Assembly (NCBI GenBank): GCA_030706605.1
Contig: JAUZOE010000011.1
Coordinates: 1 to 64,000, forward strand
DNA: 64,000 nucleotides
From: Bacteroidota bacterium
GTDB taxonomy: Bacteria; Bacteroidota; Bacteroidia; Chitinophagales; Chitinophagaceae
Direction of reading: 5' to 3'
Shown one piece after another: positions 45,117-54,518 of this stretch (positions within the stretch are counted from its first letter, which is position 1; each line of letters begins with the position of its first letter). The position numbers and the translations under genes were made by a program. The notes below the pieces were generated by a model. That model was not told the DNA's origin. It did no database searches and saw only the letters and a program-made list of their open reading frames with translations.

Positions 45117-46016
45117 TTAACCTGCGTTACTTAATTCCTCAAAAGCAGCTGTCAGAGGTCTTTCTATTCCATCACCTTTCCACTCGGGAGATCCTGGAAT
45201 TTCGGTAGCTTTTAAAATCTCTTCTTTGGTTTTTCCTGCTTTCATTTCATCATTTGTGAATTTCAATACATTATTTAAATAATCATGAAAGGACAGGAGC
45301 ATATCTTTTTTGCCTGTTACATCATAACCTGAACCGGAGTGCCCGCAAACAAAAAGAGTTTTATCATCATATTTTTTTATGGCTGAATCCAATACTTTTA
45401 TCCAACTTTGAATATTGGCACCGGCGCTGCGGTCAACAAAAGGATGCCGGCGGTTAAAAACCAAATCGCCCACGTGGGCAATATTCGCATGATTAAAATG
45501 AATGATCACATCACCATTGGTATGTGCGGCACCAAAATAATTTATGGCTATTTTTTCTTTGCCGATATCCTCTTTCCAGGTTCCCCCAAATGTTTGATTA
45601 GGATATAATTGTTTGTCTTCCGATTTATTGGCAATAGCTACTCTTTTTTGGTTGGCCAATGAATTTTCATGTGCTAAAACACGGTTTAATAAATCTTTAA
45701 ATGCTATATTACCAGCAGTGTGGTCACCATGATGGTGCGTATTAATCAATAAATGAAAAGGTTGTTCATTTTTTTTCTTAAGTTCATCAATGAGGTGTTG
45801 AGCGGTATCCGGAAATTGTGCGTCAATTACAGTAATACCTTCTTTTGAAAAGTGAAAGGCAATGGTGCCACCTCTTTCAGTAAATATGCCAATATTGTCT
45901 GTGAGCATGGTAATTTTCCATGGTTCATTAATCATTACTTTTACTATTTGCTCTTTACCTAAAGTTAAGGCTCCCAAAGTAAGTAGGGAGTTTTGCAAAA
46001 AAATACGACGATGCAT
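45117..46016 (-). CDS. Tat-exported metallo-beta-lactamase-fold hydrolase
   Basis: A 299-residue MBL-fold hydrolase. The start MHRRIFLQNSLLTLGALTLG has a twin-arginine pattern (RRxFLQ followed by a mild hydrophobic core), so export in folded form is likely. The zinc motif is H94, H96, D98, H99 in THHHGDH, with further ligands in GAAHTNGD and the VCGHSGSG stretch. It resembles the SoxH/quinoprotein-relay-like and general MBL hydrolases; a beta-lactamase activity should not be assumed. It is transcribed alone, divergent from a hypothetical gene. Confidence 0.88.
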   Translation of the reverse strand: MHRRIFLQNSLLTLGALTLGKEQIVKVMINEPWKITMLTDNIGIFTERGGTIAFHFSKEGITVIDAQFPDTAQHLIDELKKKNEQPFHLLINTHHHGDHTAGNIAFKDLLNRVLAHENSLANQKRVAIANKSEDKQLYPNQTFGGTWKEDIGKEKIAINYFGAAHTNGDVIIHFNHANIAHVGDLVFNRRHPFVDRSAGANIQSWIKVLDSAIKKYDDKTLFVCGHSGSGYDVTGKKDMLLSFHDYLNNVLKFTNDEMKAGKTKEEILKATEIPGSPEWKGDGIERPLTAAFEELSNAG

Positions 46017-46091
46017 ATAATGGGTTTTAAAAATTCTGTTTCAAGTTACGAATAAAAATAATTCTCTTTGCAAACACAAATAAATGTAATA

Positions 46092-46634
46092 ATGGATCAG
46101 TTAACATTGGGTATAGGTACGCGGCTTCAGCACATGCAATACGGGCCGGGGGTAATTGTGGGCATTCGTTTGGCTACATATCTTATTTCTTTTATAAATG
46201 AGGGAATTAAAGAAATTGATAAAACAGATGACAAGCTGGAAGAAATTATTCCGGAAAATGTTACCACAGAATTGGAGACTACCAGTGAAGTAGAAAAGTC
46301 GCTACTCAAAATTTTAAGGTTGTGGAGCGATGCATCTGAAATAGTTCCGTTGGGCGACCGTTGGAAAGGCGGAATGATGTTATTGCAACCGGCTGATAAA
46401 AACCAGAAAGCAAAAGAAATTCCTATCGATATTTTTTTTCATAAAATAGTAATGCTTCGTGACAGATTGAGAGTGATGGAACAACAAATTAATGCGCATA
46501 AAATTTTAAGCGATGAAGACAAAGTAAACCTGCAGCAATATATTACCCGTATTTATGGCACGCTCACTACCTTTAATGTGTTATTTAAAAACAAAGAAAA
46601 TTGGTTTATAGGCGATAAGGGAAATGGGGAATGA
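46092..46634 (+). CDS. conserved hypothetical protein, about 180 residues
   Basis: A 180-residue soluble protein without recognised domain. I chose the ATG at 46092 (MDQLTLGIGTRLQHMQYGPG). The start G-T-R-L-Q-H-M-Q-Y-G-P-G-V-I-V-G-I resembles the CarD/RNA-polymerase-interacting-type small beta-barrel opening (G-x-R-V-x-H-x-x-Y-G-x-G-x-I), but this is short and may be coincidence. The middle is acidic, and residues about 100-175 are helical with charged heptads. No partner can be inferred: it is divergent from the MBL gene, with 75 bp between starts. Confidence 0.55.
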   Translation: MDQLTLGIGTRLQHMQYGPGVIVGIRLATYLISFINEGIKEIDKTDDKLEEIIPENVTTELETTSEVEKSLLKILRLWSDASEIVPLGDRWKGGMMLLQPADKNQKAKEIPIDIFFHKIVMLRDRLRVMEQQINAHKILSDEDKVNLQQYITRIYGTLTTFNVLFKNKENWFIGDKGNGE

Positions 46635-46817
46635 TGATTGATTTCGTCAATTTGAGATATATGGTGTTTTACCCCTGGCTTTTGTATGTTATTCAAGTTA
46701 GAAGTGCTGACAGATATAGTACAGGGTGAAGACCTTTGCAAGTCTTGGAATCAAAAGTGATTTTTTATATATTTGTTTATCCTTAAATTGATTAGACCAT
46801 TTTTTAATTTTTAAGTC

Positions 46818-47483
46818 ATGTTTATTGGACATTTTGGTATTGGCTTAGGTGCTAAAAAAGCCGCTCCAAAAATATCTCTAGGAACACTTTTTTTAGCTGC
46901 TCAATTTTTAGATTTACTCTGGCCAGTTTTTTTATTATTGGGTTGGGAGCGTGTTCAGATTCAACCGGGTATCACAAAAATGACTCCCCTCAATTTTTCC
47001 TATTACCCTTTTTCTCATAGTCTGCTGATGGCTTGTATTTGGGGAATTCTTATCGGGTTTATCTATTTTTTCTTTAGAAAAAATTCCAGGAGCGCTTTTA
47101 TCCTCGGGCTTTGTGTAGTGTCTCATTGGGTACTTGATTTATTGGTTCACAGGCCCGATTTACCGTTATATCCCGGTGGAACAAAATTGGTGGGCTTGGG
47201 GCTTTGGAATTGTCCTGTTATTGAAGTAATCCTGGAAGGATCTATTTTTGTTTTGGGGTTAATATTATATTTACGAACTACTAAACCCAGTAACAAGAAA
47301 GGAATTTATGGCTTTTGGGCATTGATAGCTTTCCTTGTACTTATTTATGTAAGCAATCTGCTCGGCCCGGCCCCCACAAATATAAAAGCTATCGCTTGGG
47401 CTGGAGTTTCACAATGGTTATTGGTAATCTGGGCATATTGGGTTGATCTAAATCGAGAATTAAAGGGAAACGGGAATAAATAA
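46818..47483 (+). CDS. polytopic membrane protein, membrane metal-dependent-hydrolase-like
   Basis: A 221-residue inner-membrane protein with about six hydrophobic helices. The start MFIGHFGIGLGAKK and internal SHSLLMACIWG and SHWVLDLLVHRPDLP place conserved His and Asp in and near helices, as in membrane-embedded metal-dependent hydrolases (YdjM/LexA-regulated type). A catalytic role is only an inference. The next gene, a YrdB-like protein, begins 87 bp downstream on the same strand. Confidence 0.7.
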   Translation: MFIGHFGIGLGAKKAAPKISLGTLFLAAQFLDLLWPVFLLLGWERVQIQPGITKMTPLNFSYYPFSHSLLMACIWGILIGFIYFFFRKNSRSAFILGLCVVSHWVLDLLVHRPDLPLYPGGTKLVGLGLWNCPVIEVILEGSIFVLGLILYLRTTKPSNKKGIYGFWALIAFLVLIYVSNLLGPAPTNIKAIAWAGVSQWLLVIWAYWVDLNRELKGNGNK

Positions 47484-47570
47484 ACTGGATTCTCAACACT
47501 GCCGTGTAATTTAAATTGCCTTTTGTAAAATATCCCTGAATGCTGACTGATATATCGAAAAAAGGAAGTG

Positions 47571-47921
47571 ATGACAAATTTAAAATGGTTTAACCTGGTA
47601 CTAAGAGTGCTTATGGAAATAGGTATTGTAGTAGCCTTTGGTTATTATGGCTACCATGCGGGCGGACGCATTGGTTCAAAGATCTTATTAAGTATTGGCT
47701 TCCCATTAATTGGTTTTGGTTTTTGGGGCCTGGTAGATTTTCACCAGTTTGGTAAAATTTCTGAAATTCTGCGTCTTGCCCAGGAATTATTGATCAGTGG
47801 ATTAGCATCAGTAGCTTTGTACATAACTGGTGCTCCTATAGCTGGATTGGCATTGGGCGGTATTTCTATTATTCATCATGCTTTAGTTTACTTGTTTGGA
47901 GATAAACTGCTGAAAAAATGA
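47571..47921 (+). CDS. YrdB-family (DUF2568) membrane protein
   Basis: A 116-residue protein with four hydrophobic helices. The start LKWFNLVLRVLMEIGIVVAFGYYGYHAG and the F-W-G-L-V-D-F segment match the YrdB family, whose function is unknown. A Shine-Dalgarno-like AAAGGAA precedes the ATG at 47571; a GTG one codon earlier is an equal alternative. It probably shares a transcript with the membrane protein before it. Confidence 0.75.
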   Translation: MTNLKWFNLVLRVLMEIGIVVAFGYYGYHAGGRIGSKILLSIGFPLIGFGFWGLVDFHQFGKISEILRLAQELLISGLASVALYITGAPIAGLALGGISIIHHALVYLFGDKLLKK

Positions 47922-48228
47922 AGCCTAACTTTCCTTGTATTGCTTTGAGTGAATGGAATATTGAAAAATATTCTATACATGCTTAGGAGTTTTTCGTTAA
48001 ATAAATTGAAGCATTATTTGCCGAATTATTTTTTTTCATTTAGTAGCTGTGAGTTTGGCTAATCTAATCTCCTGAGTATTTTTTGTTGATACCTCGAAGC
48101 CAATCAAGACTATAAAAAAGAATGAGTTCAACTATTGTATTATTTTTTTAATGAGTATAAATCAACGAGGAATCGTGAAAAATTTCCACTTCAAACCCCT
48201 ATCTTTGCCAACTTCTAAAAATTAAGAT
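47922..48228. other. spacer before secDF
   Basis: No gene lies in this 307-bp AT-rich gap. Its end carries the secDF -7 box. I see no riboswitch, tRNA or repeat in it. Confidence 0.5.
48200..48207 (+). promoter_or_regulatory. TAnnTTTG -7 box of secDF
   Basis: TATCTTTG matches exactly and ends 21 bp before the ATG at 48229. No TTTG -33 element is in the expected place. Confidence 0.55.
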
Positions 48229-51228
48229 ATGAAATTGAAAGGTTTGGTATGGTTTTTTACCATTACGCTTATTCTGATCTCCGTTTACCAGCTTTCTTTT
48301 ACATGGGTCGTTAACAACCATGAAAAGAAAATGAAACTAAAAGCTGAAAAAACTGTAGCGATGACCTACCCCGGGGTTATCGGTGAAAAGAAAGATGCGT
48401 TGGTGCAAAAAACTTTTCAATACTATTTGGATAGTACAAGAGATGAAAAGATTTATCCTGTTTTTGGAACTACTTACCAGAAATCAAAAGAAAATGAACT
48501 TAACCTGGGCCTTGATCTCCAGGGGGGCATGAGTGTTACCATGAATGTGAGTCTTGATGGGTTATTAAAATCATTGAGTAATAATCCAAAAGATCCTGCC
48601 TTAATAAAAGCATTAAACACCACTAATACTGAAAAGTTAACAAGCGACCTTGATTTTATTACCTTATTCGTACAGGTGTTTAAACAGCAAAATCCAGGTG
48701 TTAGTCTTGCTTCTGTATTTGCGGGGGCCGGTAAAACGATTAAATTAAATGATAATGACCAGACAGTTCAGAGCGAATTGCAGGCAATAGCCAAAACGGC
48801 TATTAATCAAACCTACAAAGTACTCCTGAAACGTATTGACCAATTTGGCGTGGCTTCACCTTCTATTAACCTTGACGCTACCAAGGGGATTATTAATGTA
48901 GAATTAGCAGGTGTACAAGATCCGGTAAGAGTAAGGAATCTTTTACAGGCTTCAGCTTATTTGCAATTCTGGGAAGTATATAATATCAGTGAAATTGGGA
49001 AAAATATCGATGATGCTGATAAGGCTCTTGCCGATTACTTAAGTGGTGTGTCAATGGACAATAAGAAAGCAAATGATACGACAAAAGCGACTCTTGATTC
49101 TGCAAAATTATTGGCTAATGAACATCCGCTTGCCAATGTAATCCATTTTATAGGTCCACAACAGGACAGGAATGGCAAACCTTCTTATTATCCGGCTATT
49201 GCCAGTGTAGAACTGAAAGATACCGCTTTGGCAAATAAGTACCTGGATATGGATGTTGTCAAAAACAATTTCCCTGCAAATATTAAATTTCTCTACGGTC
49301 TTGAACAGAAAAATGAAAAATCAGGGCAAAGATATTTTGAATTATATGCTATAAAAACTGTTCCCGGTACCGATAAAGCCAAACTGGAAGGTGAAGGCGT
49401 TGAAGATTCAAAGGCCGATTATGATGAAAGCGGGCGGCCTGCTATTAAAATGCAAATGACACCGGCCGGAAGTCGCACCTGGGCAAAACTGACTTCTGAT
49501 AATGTAGGGCGGCCTATTGCTATTGTACTTGATGATATAGTATATAGTGCGCCTAATGTAAATGGACCTATTGAAGGTGGCAATTCTGAAATAAGTGGCA
49601 ATTTTACAGTGGAAGAAGCGCAGGATTTGGCCAGCATTCTAAAAATTGGAAAAATTGATGCGCCAGCAAAAATTATACAGGAACAAATAGTAGGACCTAC
49701 ACTAGGAAAAGAATCAGTTCATGGTGGGGAAATGGCATTTATTATTTCGTTTTTGGCGATTTTTATTTTAATGTTGGTATATTATAACACTGCCGGTTGG
49801 ATTGCTAATATTGCATTGGTATTTAACCTTCTTTTTACGATAGGTATTTTAAGCGCGTTGGGTGCTACGCTTACTGCGGCGGGTATTGCCGGCCTTGTAC
49901 TGACGATAGGAATGGCAGTGGATACTAACGTAATTATTTTCGAAAGAATTAAAGAAGAACTTGCTCGTGGCAAAAGTCATCAGCAGGCTGTTAGCGATGG
50001 TTACAAAAGATCATATGCTCCTGTAATTGATGCCCACGTTACCGTATTCCTTACTGCGGCTATATTGTTTTATTTTGGGTTGGGCCCTGTATTGGGATTT
50101 GCTACTACTCAAATGCTGGGTATTACCCTTTCATTATTCTGCGGAATTTTAATCTCAAGACTGGTTACTGATATATGGATGACAAGAGAAAGGCATTTCA
50201 AATATTTTACCGGCTTTTCTAAAAAAATATTTCAACATGCGAGTTTTAAATTTATTGAATACAGGAAAGTAGCTTATGTGATTTCAATATTCGTTTTAAT
50301 ATTTGGAGTGGGCTCTTTCATTAACGGATTCAATAAAGGTGTTGAATTTAAAGGAGGCAGAAGCTATACCATACAATTTGATAAAGTAGTAAAATCTGAT
50401 CAAATCCGGGATGAGTTAAAAGCTGCTTTGGATGGTGATAATGTGGTGCTTAAAACTGTTGGAGATGATAAACACCTGGATATAACCACTTCTTATCTGA
50501 AAGGTGTGGACAATGCGGATAGCGCAGTAGAATCCCGGCTGTACCAGGGGCTTAAAGCAGAATTGCCTGCTGGTCTCACTGTACAGCAGTTTGTAAAAAA
50601 TAATATCCAGAGTTCGCAGGTGGTGCAGCCAATCATTTCCAAAGACCTTGAGGCCGGCGCTATTAAAGCGGTTATTTTCGCTATCCTGGCTATTATTCTT
50701 TATATTTTCCTTCGTTTCAGGGATTGGCGTTATTCCCTTGGAACCATTGTAGCCTTGCTCCATGATGTTTTTGTGGCGCTGGCAGTATTTTCTTTCTTTA
50801 AGAATATAGTTCCGTTCCCACTTGAAATTGATCAGCACTTTATTGCCGCTATTCTTACTGTTGTAGGTTTCTCGATGAATGATACGGTAATTGTATTTGA
50901 CAGGATACGTGAAGACAGTCATGCTATGAAGGGAGCTTCCAAGGCTTCTATCATCAACCGGGCTATTAATGATACCTTAAGCCGTACGATTATGACATCA
51001 GCAACTGTATTTTTAACGTTGCTTGCCTTGTTTATATTTGGTGGTGAAGTAACCCGCGGATTTTCGTTTGCAATGTTGATAGGTGTAATCACAGGTACTT
51101 ATTCATCTATATTTGTAGCAGCGCCTATTCTTATGGAATTTGCAAAAGACAAACCTTTGGGCATGGCACGTATTAAATCTAAAGAAGTCAAAAAAACTTC
51201 AAAAAGTAAATTGACTGAAACAAAATAA
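48229..51228 (+). CDS. secDF: SecDF fused protein translocase subunit
   Basis: A 999-residue inner-membrane protein that uses the proton motive force to aid Sec-dependent export. The SecD half (about 1-650) shows the LGLDLQGGMSV start of the first periplasmic domain, an extended P1 region and the helix with GMAVDTNVIIFERIKEE. The SecF half (about 665-999) shows FKGGRSYTIQFDK and GFSMNDTVIVFDRIRED. Separate secD and secF genes are replaced by this fusion in most Bacteroidota. The P1 region between residues 75 and 430 is longer than in E. coli SecD, which is typical of the phylum. It ends at a strong terminator. Confidence 0.95.
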   Translation: MKLKGLVWFFTITLILISVYQLSFTWVVNNHEKKMKLKAEKTVAMTYPGVIGEKKDALVQKTFQYYLDSTRDEKIYPVFGTTYQKSKENELNLGLDLQGGMSVTMNVSLDGLLKSLSNNPKDPALIKALNTTNTEKLTSDLDFITLFVQVFKQQNPGVSLASVFAGAGKTIKLNDNDQTVQSELQAIAKTAINQTYKVLLKRIDQFGVASPSINLDATKGIINVELAGVQDPVRVRNLLQASAYLQFWEVYNISEIGKNIDDADKALADYLSGVSMDNKKANDTTKATLDSAKLLANEHPLANVIHFIGPQQDRNGKPSYYPAIASVELKDTALANKYLDMDVVKNNFPANIKFLYGLEQKNEKSGQRYFELYAIKTVPGTDKAKLEGEGVEDSKADYDESGRPAIKMQMTPAGSRTWAKLTSDNVGRPIAIVLDDIVYSAPNVNGPIEGGNSEISGNFTVEEAQDLASILKIGKIDAPAKIIQEQIVGPTLGKESVHGGEMAFIISFLAIFILMLVYYNTAGWIANIALVFNLLFTIGILSALGATLTAAGIAGLVLTIGMAVDTNVIIFERIKEELARGKSHQQAVSDGYKRSYAPVIDAHVTVFLTAAILFYFGLGPVLGFATTQMLGITLSLFCGILISRLVTDIWMTRERHFKYFTGFSKKIFQHASFKFIEYRKVAYVISIFVLIFGVGSFINGFNKGVEFKGGRSYTIQFDKVVKSDQIRDELKAALDGDNVVLKTVGDDKHLDITTSYLKGVDNADSAVESRLYQGLKAELPAGLTVQQFVKNNIQSSQVVQPIISKDLEAGAIKAVIFAILAIILYIFLRFRDWRYSLGTIVALLHDVFVALAVFSFFKNIVPFPLEIDQHFIAAILTVVGFSMNDTVIVFDRIREDSHAMKGASKASIINRAINDTLSRTIMTSATVFLTLLALFIFGGEVTRGFSFAMLIGVITGTYSSIFVAAPILMEFAKDKPLGMARIKSKEVKKTSKSKLTETK

Positions 51229-51243
51229 TTTTTAAATAAGCAC

Positions 51244-51282
51244 AAAAAAACCTGGTAGTTATTGAAGCTACCAGGTTTTTTT
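51244..51282. terminator. intrinsic terminator after secDF (bidirectional)
   Basis: An A-run plus CCTGGTAG (51251-51258) pairs with CTACCAGG (51268-51275) and T-run. The perfect stem and flanking A/T runs would stop transcription from both sides, including that of the convergent IscA-type gene. Confidence 0.9.
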
Positions 51283-51349
51283 AGATCTGATGGTTCTTGT
51301 CTGTCCGGTCTTTGACTGAGTATTATAACCAGCAGGAGTGAATCCGGTA

Positions 51350-51694
51350 CTAAACTCCAAAAGAACTGCCGCACCCACAAGTAGTGCTTGCATTAGGATT
51401 ATTAAAAGTGAATCCCCGTGAGTTAAGACCACCTTCCCAATCAATTTCCATATTTAAAAGATATATACTTTGGGCAGGATTAATAATACATTGAATTCCT
51501 TCTATATCAAAAATTTCATCTTTTTCGGTTTTATTTTCAAATCCCAGCAGGTATGACATTCCGGAGCATCCGCCTCCTTTGACTCCTATCCGTAAAAATT
51601 TTTCCCCGTCAAAACCTTCTTCATTCATCAGTCGTTTTATTTCATTGATTGCAGAATGAGTTAATGTGACAGGTGCTTTAGTGATTGTTTCCAT
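51350..51694 (-). CDS. A-type Fe-S carrier (HesB/IscA/SufA family)
   Basis: A 114-residue A-type carrier that delivers Fe-S clusters to apoproteins. The three conserved cysteines are present: C43 in GGGCSGMSY, and C106 and C108 in TTCGCGSSFGV. No suf or isc genes are adjacent, so partner and client cannot be stated. It is transcribed alone and convergent with secDF. Confidence 0.94.
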   Translation of the reverse strand: METITKAPVTLTHSAINEIKRLMNEEGFDGEKFLRIGVKGGGCSGMSYLLGFENKTEKDEIFDIEGIQCIINPAQSIYLLNMEIDWEGGLNSRGFTFNNPNASTTCGCGSSFGV

Positions 51695-51821
51695 ATTATT
51701 ACTTTACTTTATTTCAAGAATTTAATTTCTGTTATTCTATATCTAATCTATATCTAAGTTCGCTAATTAAATTAATGAAAGTTCTATTACACAAATTTAC
51801 AACCTTTACTAACGGAATGTT

Positions 51822-51829
51822 TATTTTTG
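51822..51829 (+). promoter_or_regulatory. TAnnTTTG -7 box
   Basis: TATTTTTG matches exactly and ends 15 bp before the ATG at 51845, giving a leader of only about 9 nt. Confidence 0.5.
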
Positions 51830-51844
51830 CTATAAATTATATAA

Positions 51845-52354
51845 ATGTCAACATTTGAAACCGTAATTATCATTCTTCTGCTTGTTTTAGTGTTAACAAT
51901 GATCTGGTTGATAACAGAATTTTCTTCTATCAAAAAAAAAATAGGAGAGGGAACCTCATCAGATCCGGAAACAATTAAACTCAGGCTTCAAGCATATGAA
52001 AGGCTTACTATGTTATCCGAAAGAATTGCCCTGCAAAATATAATATCCCGAACCGGTAATTCAGGTCTAAGCTCACGGCAGATGCAAGCTTCGCTTATTG
52101 ATGCTATAAAAGAGGAATACGAATACAATATCAGCCAGCAAATTTATGTTTCTCCCGAAATCTGGAAATCGGTCAATAATTTAAAAGAACAGAATATTTA
52201 TGTGGTAAATCAACTTGCCTCTACACTTCCTGCGCAGGCAACAGGAATGGACCTGAATAAACAAATTGTTGATTTTTTGATTAATAATCCTAAAGCTTCT
52301 TTGCATAACATTGTATTGGATGCCATCAATTTTGAAGCTAAGAAAATTATGTGA
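51845..52354 (+). CDS. hypothetical single-span membrane protein
   Basis: A 169-residue protein with one N-terminal transmembrane helix (about 5-24, FETVIIILLLVLVLTMIWLI) and a soluble, mostly helical domain (LRLQAYERLTMLSERIAL, then a YNISQQIYVSPEIWKSV stretch). No known domain is visible. It lies 130 bp upstream of the methylmalonyl-CoA mutase gene on the same strand; cotranscription is possible but a functional link is unproven. A short-leader promoter precedes it. Confidence 0.6.
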   Translation: MSTFETVIIILLLVLVLTMIWLITEFSSIKKKIGEGTSSDPETIKLRLQAYERLTMLSERIALQNIISRTGNSGLSSRQMQASLIDAIKEEYEYNISQQIYVSPEIWKSVNNLKEQNIYVVNQLASTLPAQATGMDLNKQIVDFLINNPKASLHNIVLDAINFEAKKIM

Positions 52355-52484
52355 GCGGCTGTTTTAATGTAAAGTACACTTCCTGAATAAATTGGGCTAA
52401 TAATTTCATAAAAAAAGAAATTATCAACATCATACCATAAGAAAAACCGGGGGAAATTTTTGCACCAAGAAAACTAAAATACAC

Positions 52485-54041
52485 ATGAAAAAAATTCTTA
52501 CCGATTCGGGGATAGAAATAAAAAAAGTATATACTTCTAAGGATATTTCTAAACCTATACCGGAAGAAATGCCTGGACAATATCCTTTTACCCGGGGTAT
52601 AAAAGAAGATATGTACCGAGGCAAATTATGGACCATGCGTCAATATGCAGGATTTAGTACTGCTGAAGAGAGCAATCAACGCTACCATTATTTGATCTCT
52701 CAGGGAGTAAATGGATTGAGTGTTGCGTTTGATCTTCCCACCCAGATCGGCTACGACAGTGATCATGCTTTGGCTGAAGGTGAGGTGGGGAAAGTAGGAG
52801 TAGCTATTGATTCATTGGAAGATATGGAGGCGCTTTTTAAAGGGATTCAATTGAAAGATATTTCCACTTCTATGACTATCAATGCAACAGGGTTTATTTT
52901 GTTGGCATTTTATGTAGCCTTAGCCAAAAAACAAGGAGCAGACCTTACCCGGTTACAGGGTACTATTCAAAATGATATTTTAAAAGAATATGAGGCACGC
53001 GGCACTTACATCTATCCGCCACAACCTTCTATGTGTATCATTACTGATATTTTTGAGTGGTGCAGTAAAGAACTGCCCAGGTGGAATACCATTTCTATTT
53101 CGGGTTATCATATCCGTGAGGCAGGAAGTACAGCAGTACAGGAAATTGCCTTTACATTAAGTAATGGCAAAGCTTATGTTCAGGCAGCTTTAAAAAAAGG
53201 ATTGGACATTAATATTTTTGGGAAACGTCTTTCCTTCTTTTTTAATTCGCATAATAACCTTTTTGAAGAAGTAGCTAAATTTCGTGCTGCGCGCAGAATG
53301 TGGGCCAAAATGATGAAAGAACTTGGTGCTACAGATGAAAAAGCAATGATGATGCGGTTTCATACCCAAACAGGGGGAAGTACACTCACCGCGCAGCAAC
53401 CATTGAATAATATCACCAGGGTAACCTTACAAACACTTGCGGCAGTATTGGGTGGTACACAAAGTTTACACACTAATGGTTATGACGAAGCGCTCAACTT
53501 ACCAACAGAGGAAGCTGCGGGGATTGCCTTAAAAACACAACAGATAGTAGCCTTTGAAAGTGGTGTCGCAGATACTGTCGATCCTTTGGCAGGCAGCTAT
53601 TTCGTGGAGAAGCTTACAGATCAAGTAGAGGCGGCATCATGGGAATTGATCGAAAAAGTTGATAGCCTGGGTGGAAGCGTCAGTGCAATAGAACAGGGAT
53701 TTATTCAAAATGAAATTGCCAATAGCGCGTATATCTATCAACGTAATATTGAGACGAATCATAAAATAATAGTAGGAGTCAATGCGTTTATTGCCGATAA
53801 TGAAATAGTGCCTCCATCTTTTAAAATTGATGATAATATACGATTAGTTCAAATTGAAAAGTTAATGGCGCTCAGGGAAAAACGGGACAATAGCTGCGTG
53901 GAAAAATGTTTGAAAAATATTAAGGTGGGTGCAGCTAAAAATGAAAATCTGATGCCTTTAGTGATTGATGCAGTTGAAAATCTGTGTACACTCGGCGAAA
54001 TATCGGATTCGCTGAGATCGGTTTTTGGGGAATACAAATAA
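52485..54041 (+). CDS. methylmalonyl-CoA mutase catalytic subunit without B12 domain
   Basis: A 518-residue TIM-barrel mutase subunit. Y54 in RQYAGFST, R172 in [10 protein letters not shown] and H209 in [11 protein letters not shown] lie at the same spacing as Y89, R207 and H244 of the Propionibacterium methylmalonyl-CoA mutase, where Tyr and Arg contact the substrate carboxylate. Isobutyryl-CoA mutases carry Phe and Gln there, so methylmalonyl-CoA is the likely substrate. The chain ends before the cobalamin-binding domain (no DxHxxG), which must come from another protein not in this window. The epimerase, the small subunit and the meaB-type chaperone are also absent. A hypothetical gene follows after 15 bp. 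Confidence 0.9.
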   Translation: MKKILTDSGIEIKKVYTSKDISKPIPEEMPGQYPFTRGIKEDMYRGKLWTMRQYAGFSTAEESNQRYHYLISQGVNGLSVAFDLPTQIGYDSDHALAEGEVGKVGVAIDSLEDMEALFKGIQLKDISTSMTINATGFILLAFYVALAKKQGADLTRLQGTIQNDILKEYEARGTYIYPPQPSMCIITDIFEWCSKELPRWNTISISGYHIREAGSTAVQEIAFTLSNGKAYVQAALKKGLDINIFGKRLSFFFNSHNNLFEEVAKFRAARRMWAKMMKELGATDEKAMMMRFHTQTGGSTLTAQQPLNNITRVTLQTLAAVLGGTQSLHTNGYDEALNLPTEEAAGIALKTQQIVAFESGVADTVDPLAGSYFVEKLTDQVEAASWELIEKVDSLGGSVSAIEQGFIQNEIANSAYIYQRNIETNHKIIVGVNAFIADNEIVPPSFKIDDNIRLVQIEKLMALREKRDNSCVEKCLKNIKVGAAKNENLMPLVIDAVENLCTLGEISDSLRSVFGEYK

Positions 54042-54056
54042 TCTGTAAGAAACTCT

Positions 54057-54491
54057 ATGAAATATTTATTTCTTTTTATCTTCTTGATAGGAGTGCAAAA
54101 AATGTATGCACAAAAATATATTTTACTAGATAAGGAGATGGCAAAGCCTGCACAATATTCTAATTCCGTGACACTTAATAATGAGCATAATGGATTTTTT
54201 CCTGTTGAGAAAAAAAATATGAATCAATTTATAAAAGCTCTTCAGGAAATAGCGAAAAAATTGTCTACTCCGGGTCCGCTGGGACATGCTAAGCAATATG
54301 AAATAGGATGCATAAGTTTCAGGGGACTTACAGTTTCGCAGGCCAATGAAGATCGGTTTGATTATGTACTTACTTCTACCTGTGATGGGGTAAATATTTC
54401 TGTTCACCTTTGCGATTCAAAATCCAGCAATGCAGCCAATGCATTTTATATCACTACATGGATAAAATATATCAAAAGCTATTATAAATAA
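54057..54491 (+). CDS. hypothetical exported protein
   Basis: A 144-residue protein with a signal peptide (MKYLFLFIFLIGVQKMYAQ) and two pairs of conserved-looking features: ISFRGLTVSQANEDRFDYVLTSTCDG and FYITTWIKYIKSYYK. No family is recognised. It starts 15 bp after the mutase stop codon, so it is probably cotranscribed with it; a role in propionate metabolism is not supported by the sequence. Confidence 0.65.
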   Translation: MKYLFLFIFLIGVQKMYAQKYILLDKEMAKPAQYSNSVTLNNEHNGFFPVEKKNMNQFIKALQEIAKKLSTPGPLGHAKQYEIGCISFRGLTVSQANEDRFDYVLTSTCDGVNISVHLCDSKSSNAANAFYITTWIKYIKSYYK

Positions 54492-54518
54492 GATAGGCTT
54501 CTTACTTCCTATTGCTTG

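Noticed and set aside
45117-46016. Antibiotic-resistance beta-lactamase
   Set aside because: The metallo-beta-lactamase fold is shared by many hydrolases, and nothing here specifically indicates beta-lactam cleavage.
52485-54041. Isobutyryl-CoA mutase, or loss of the substrate arginine because of the PSMC sequence
   Set aside because: The Cys replaces the Arg of the PSMR segment, not the substrate Arg. The substrate Arg is 37 residues before the conserved His and is present as R172; the Tyr is present as Y54.
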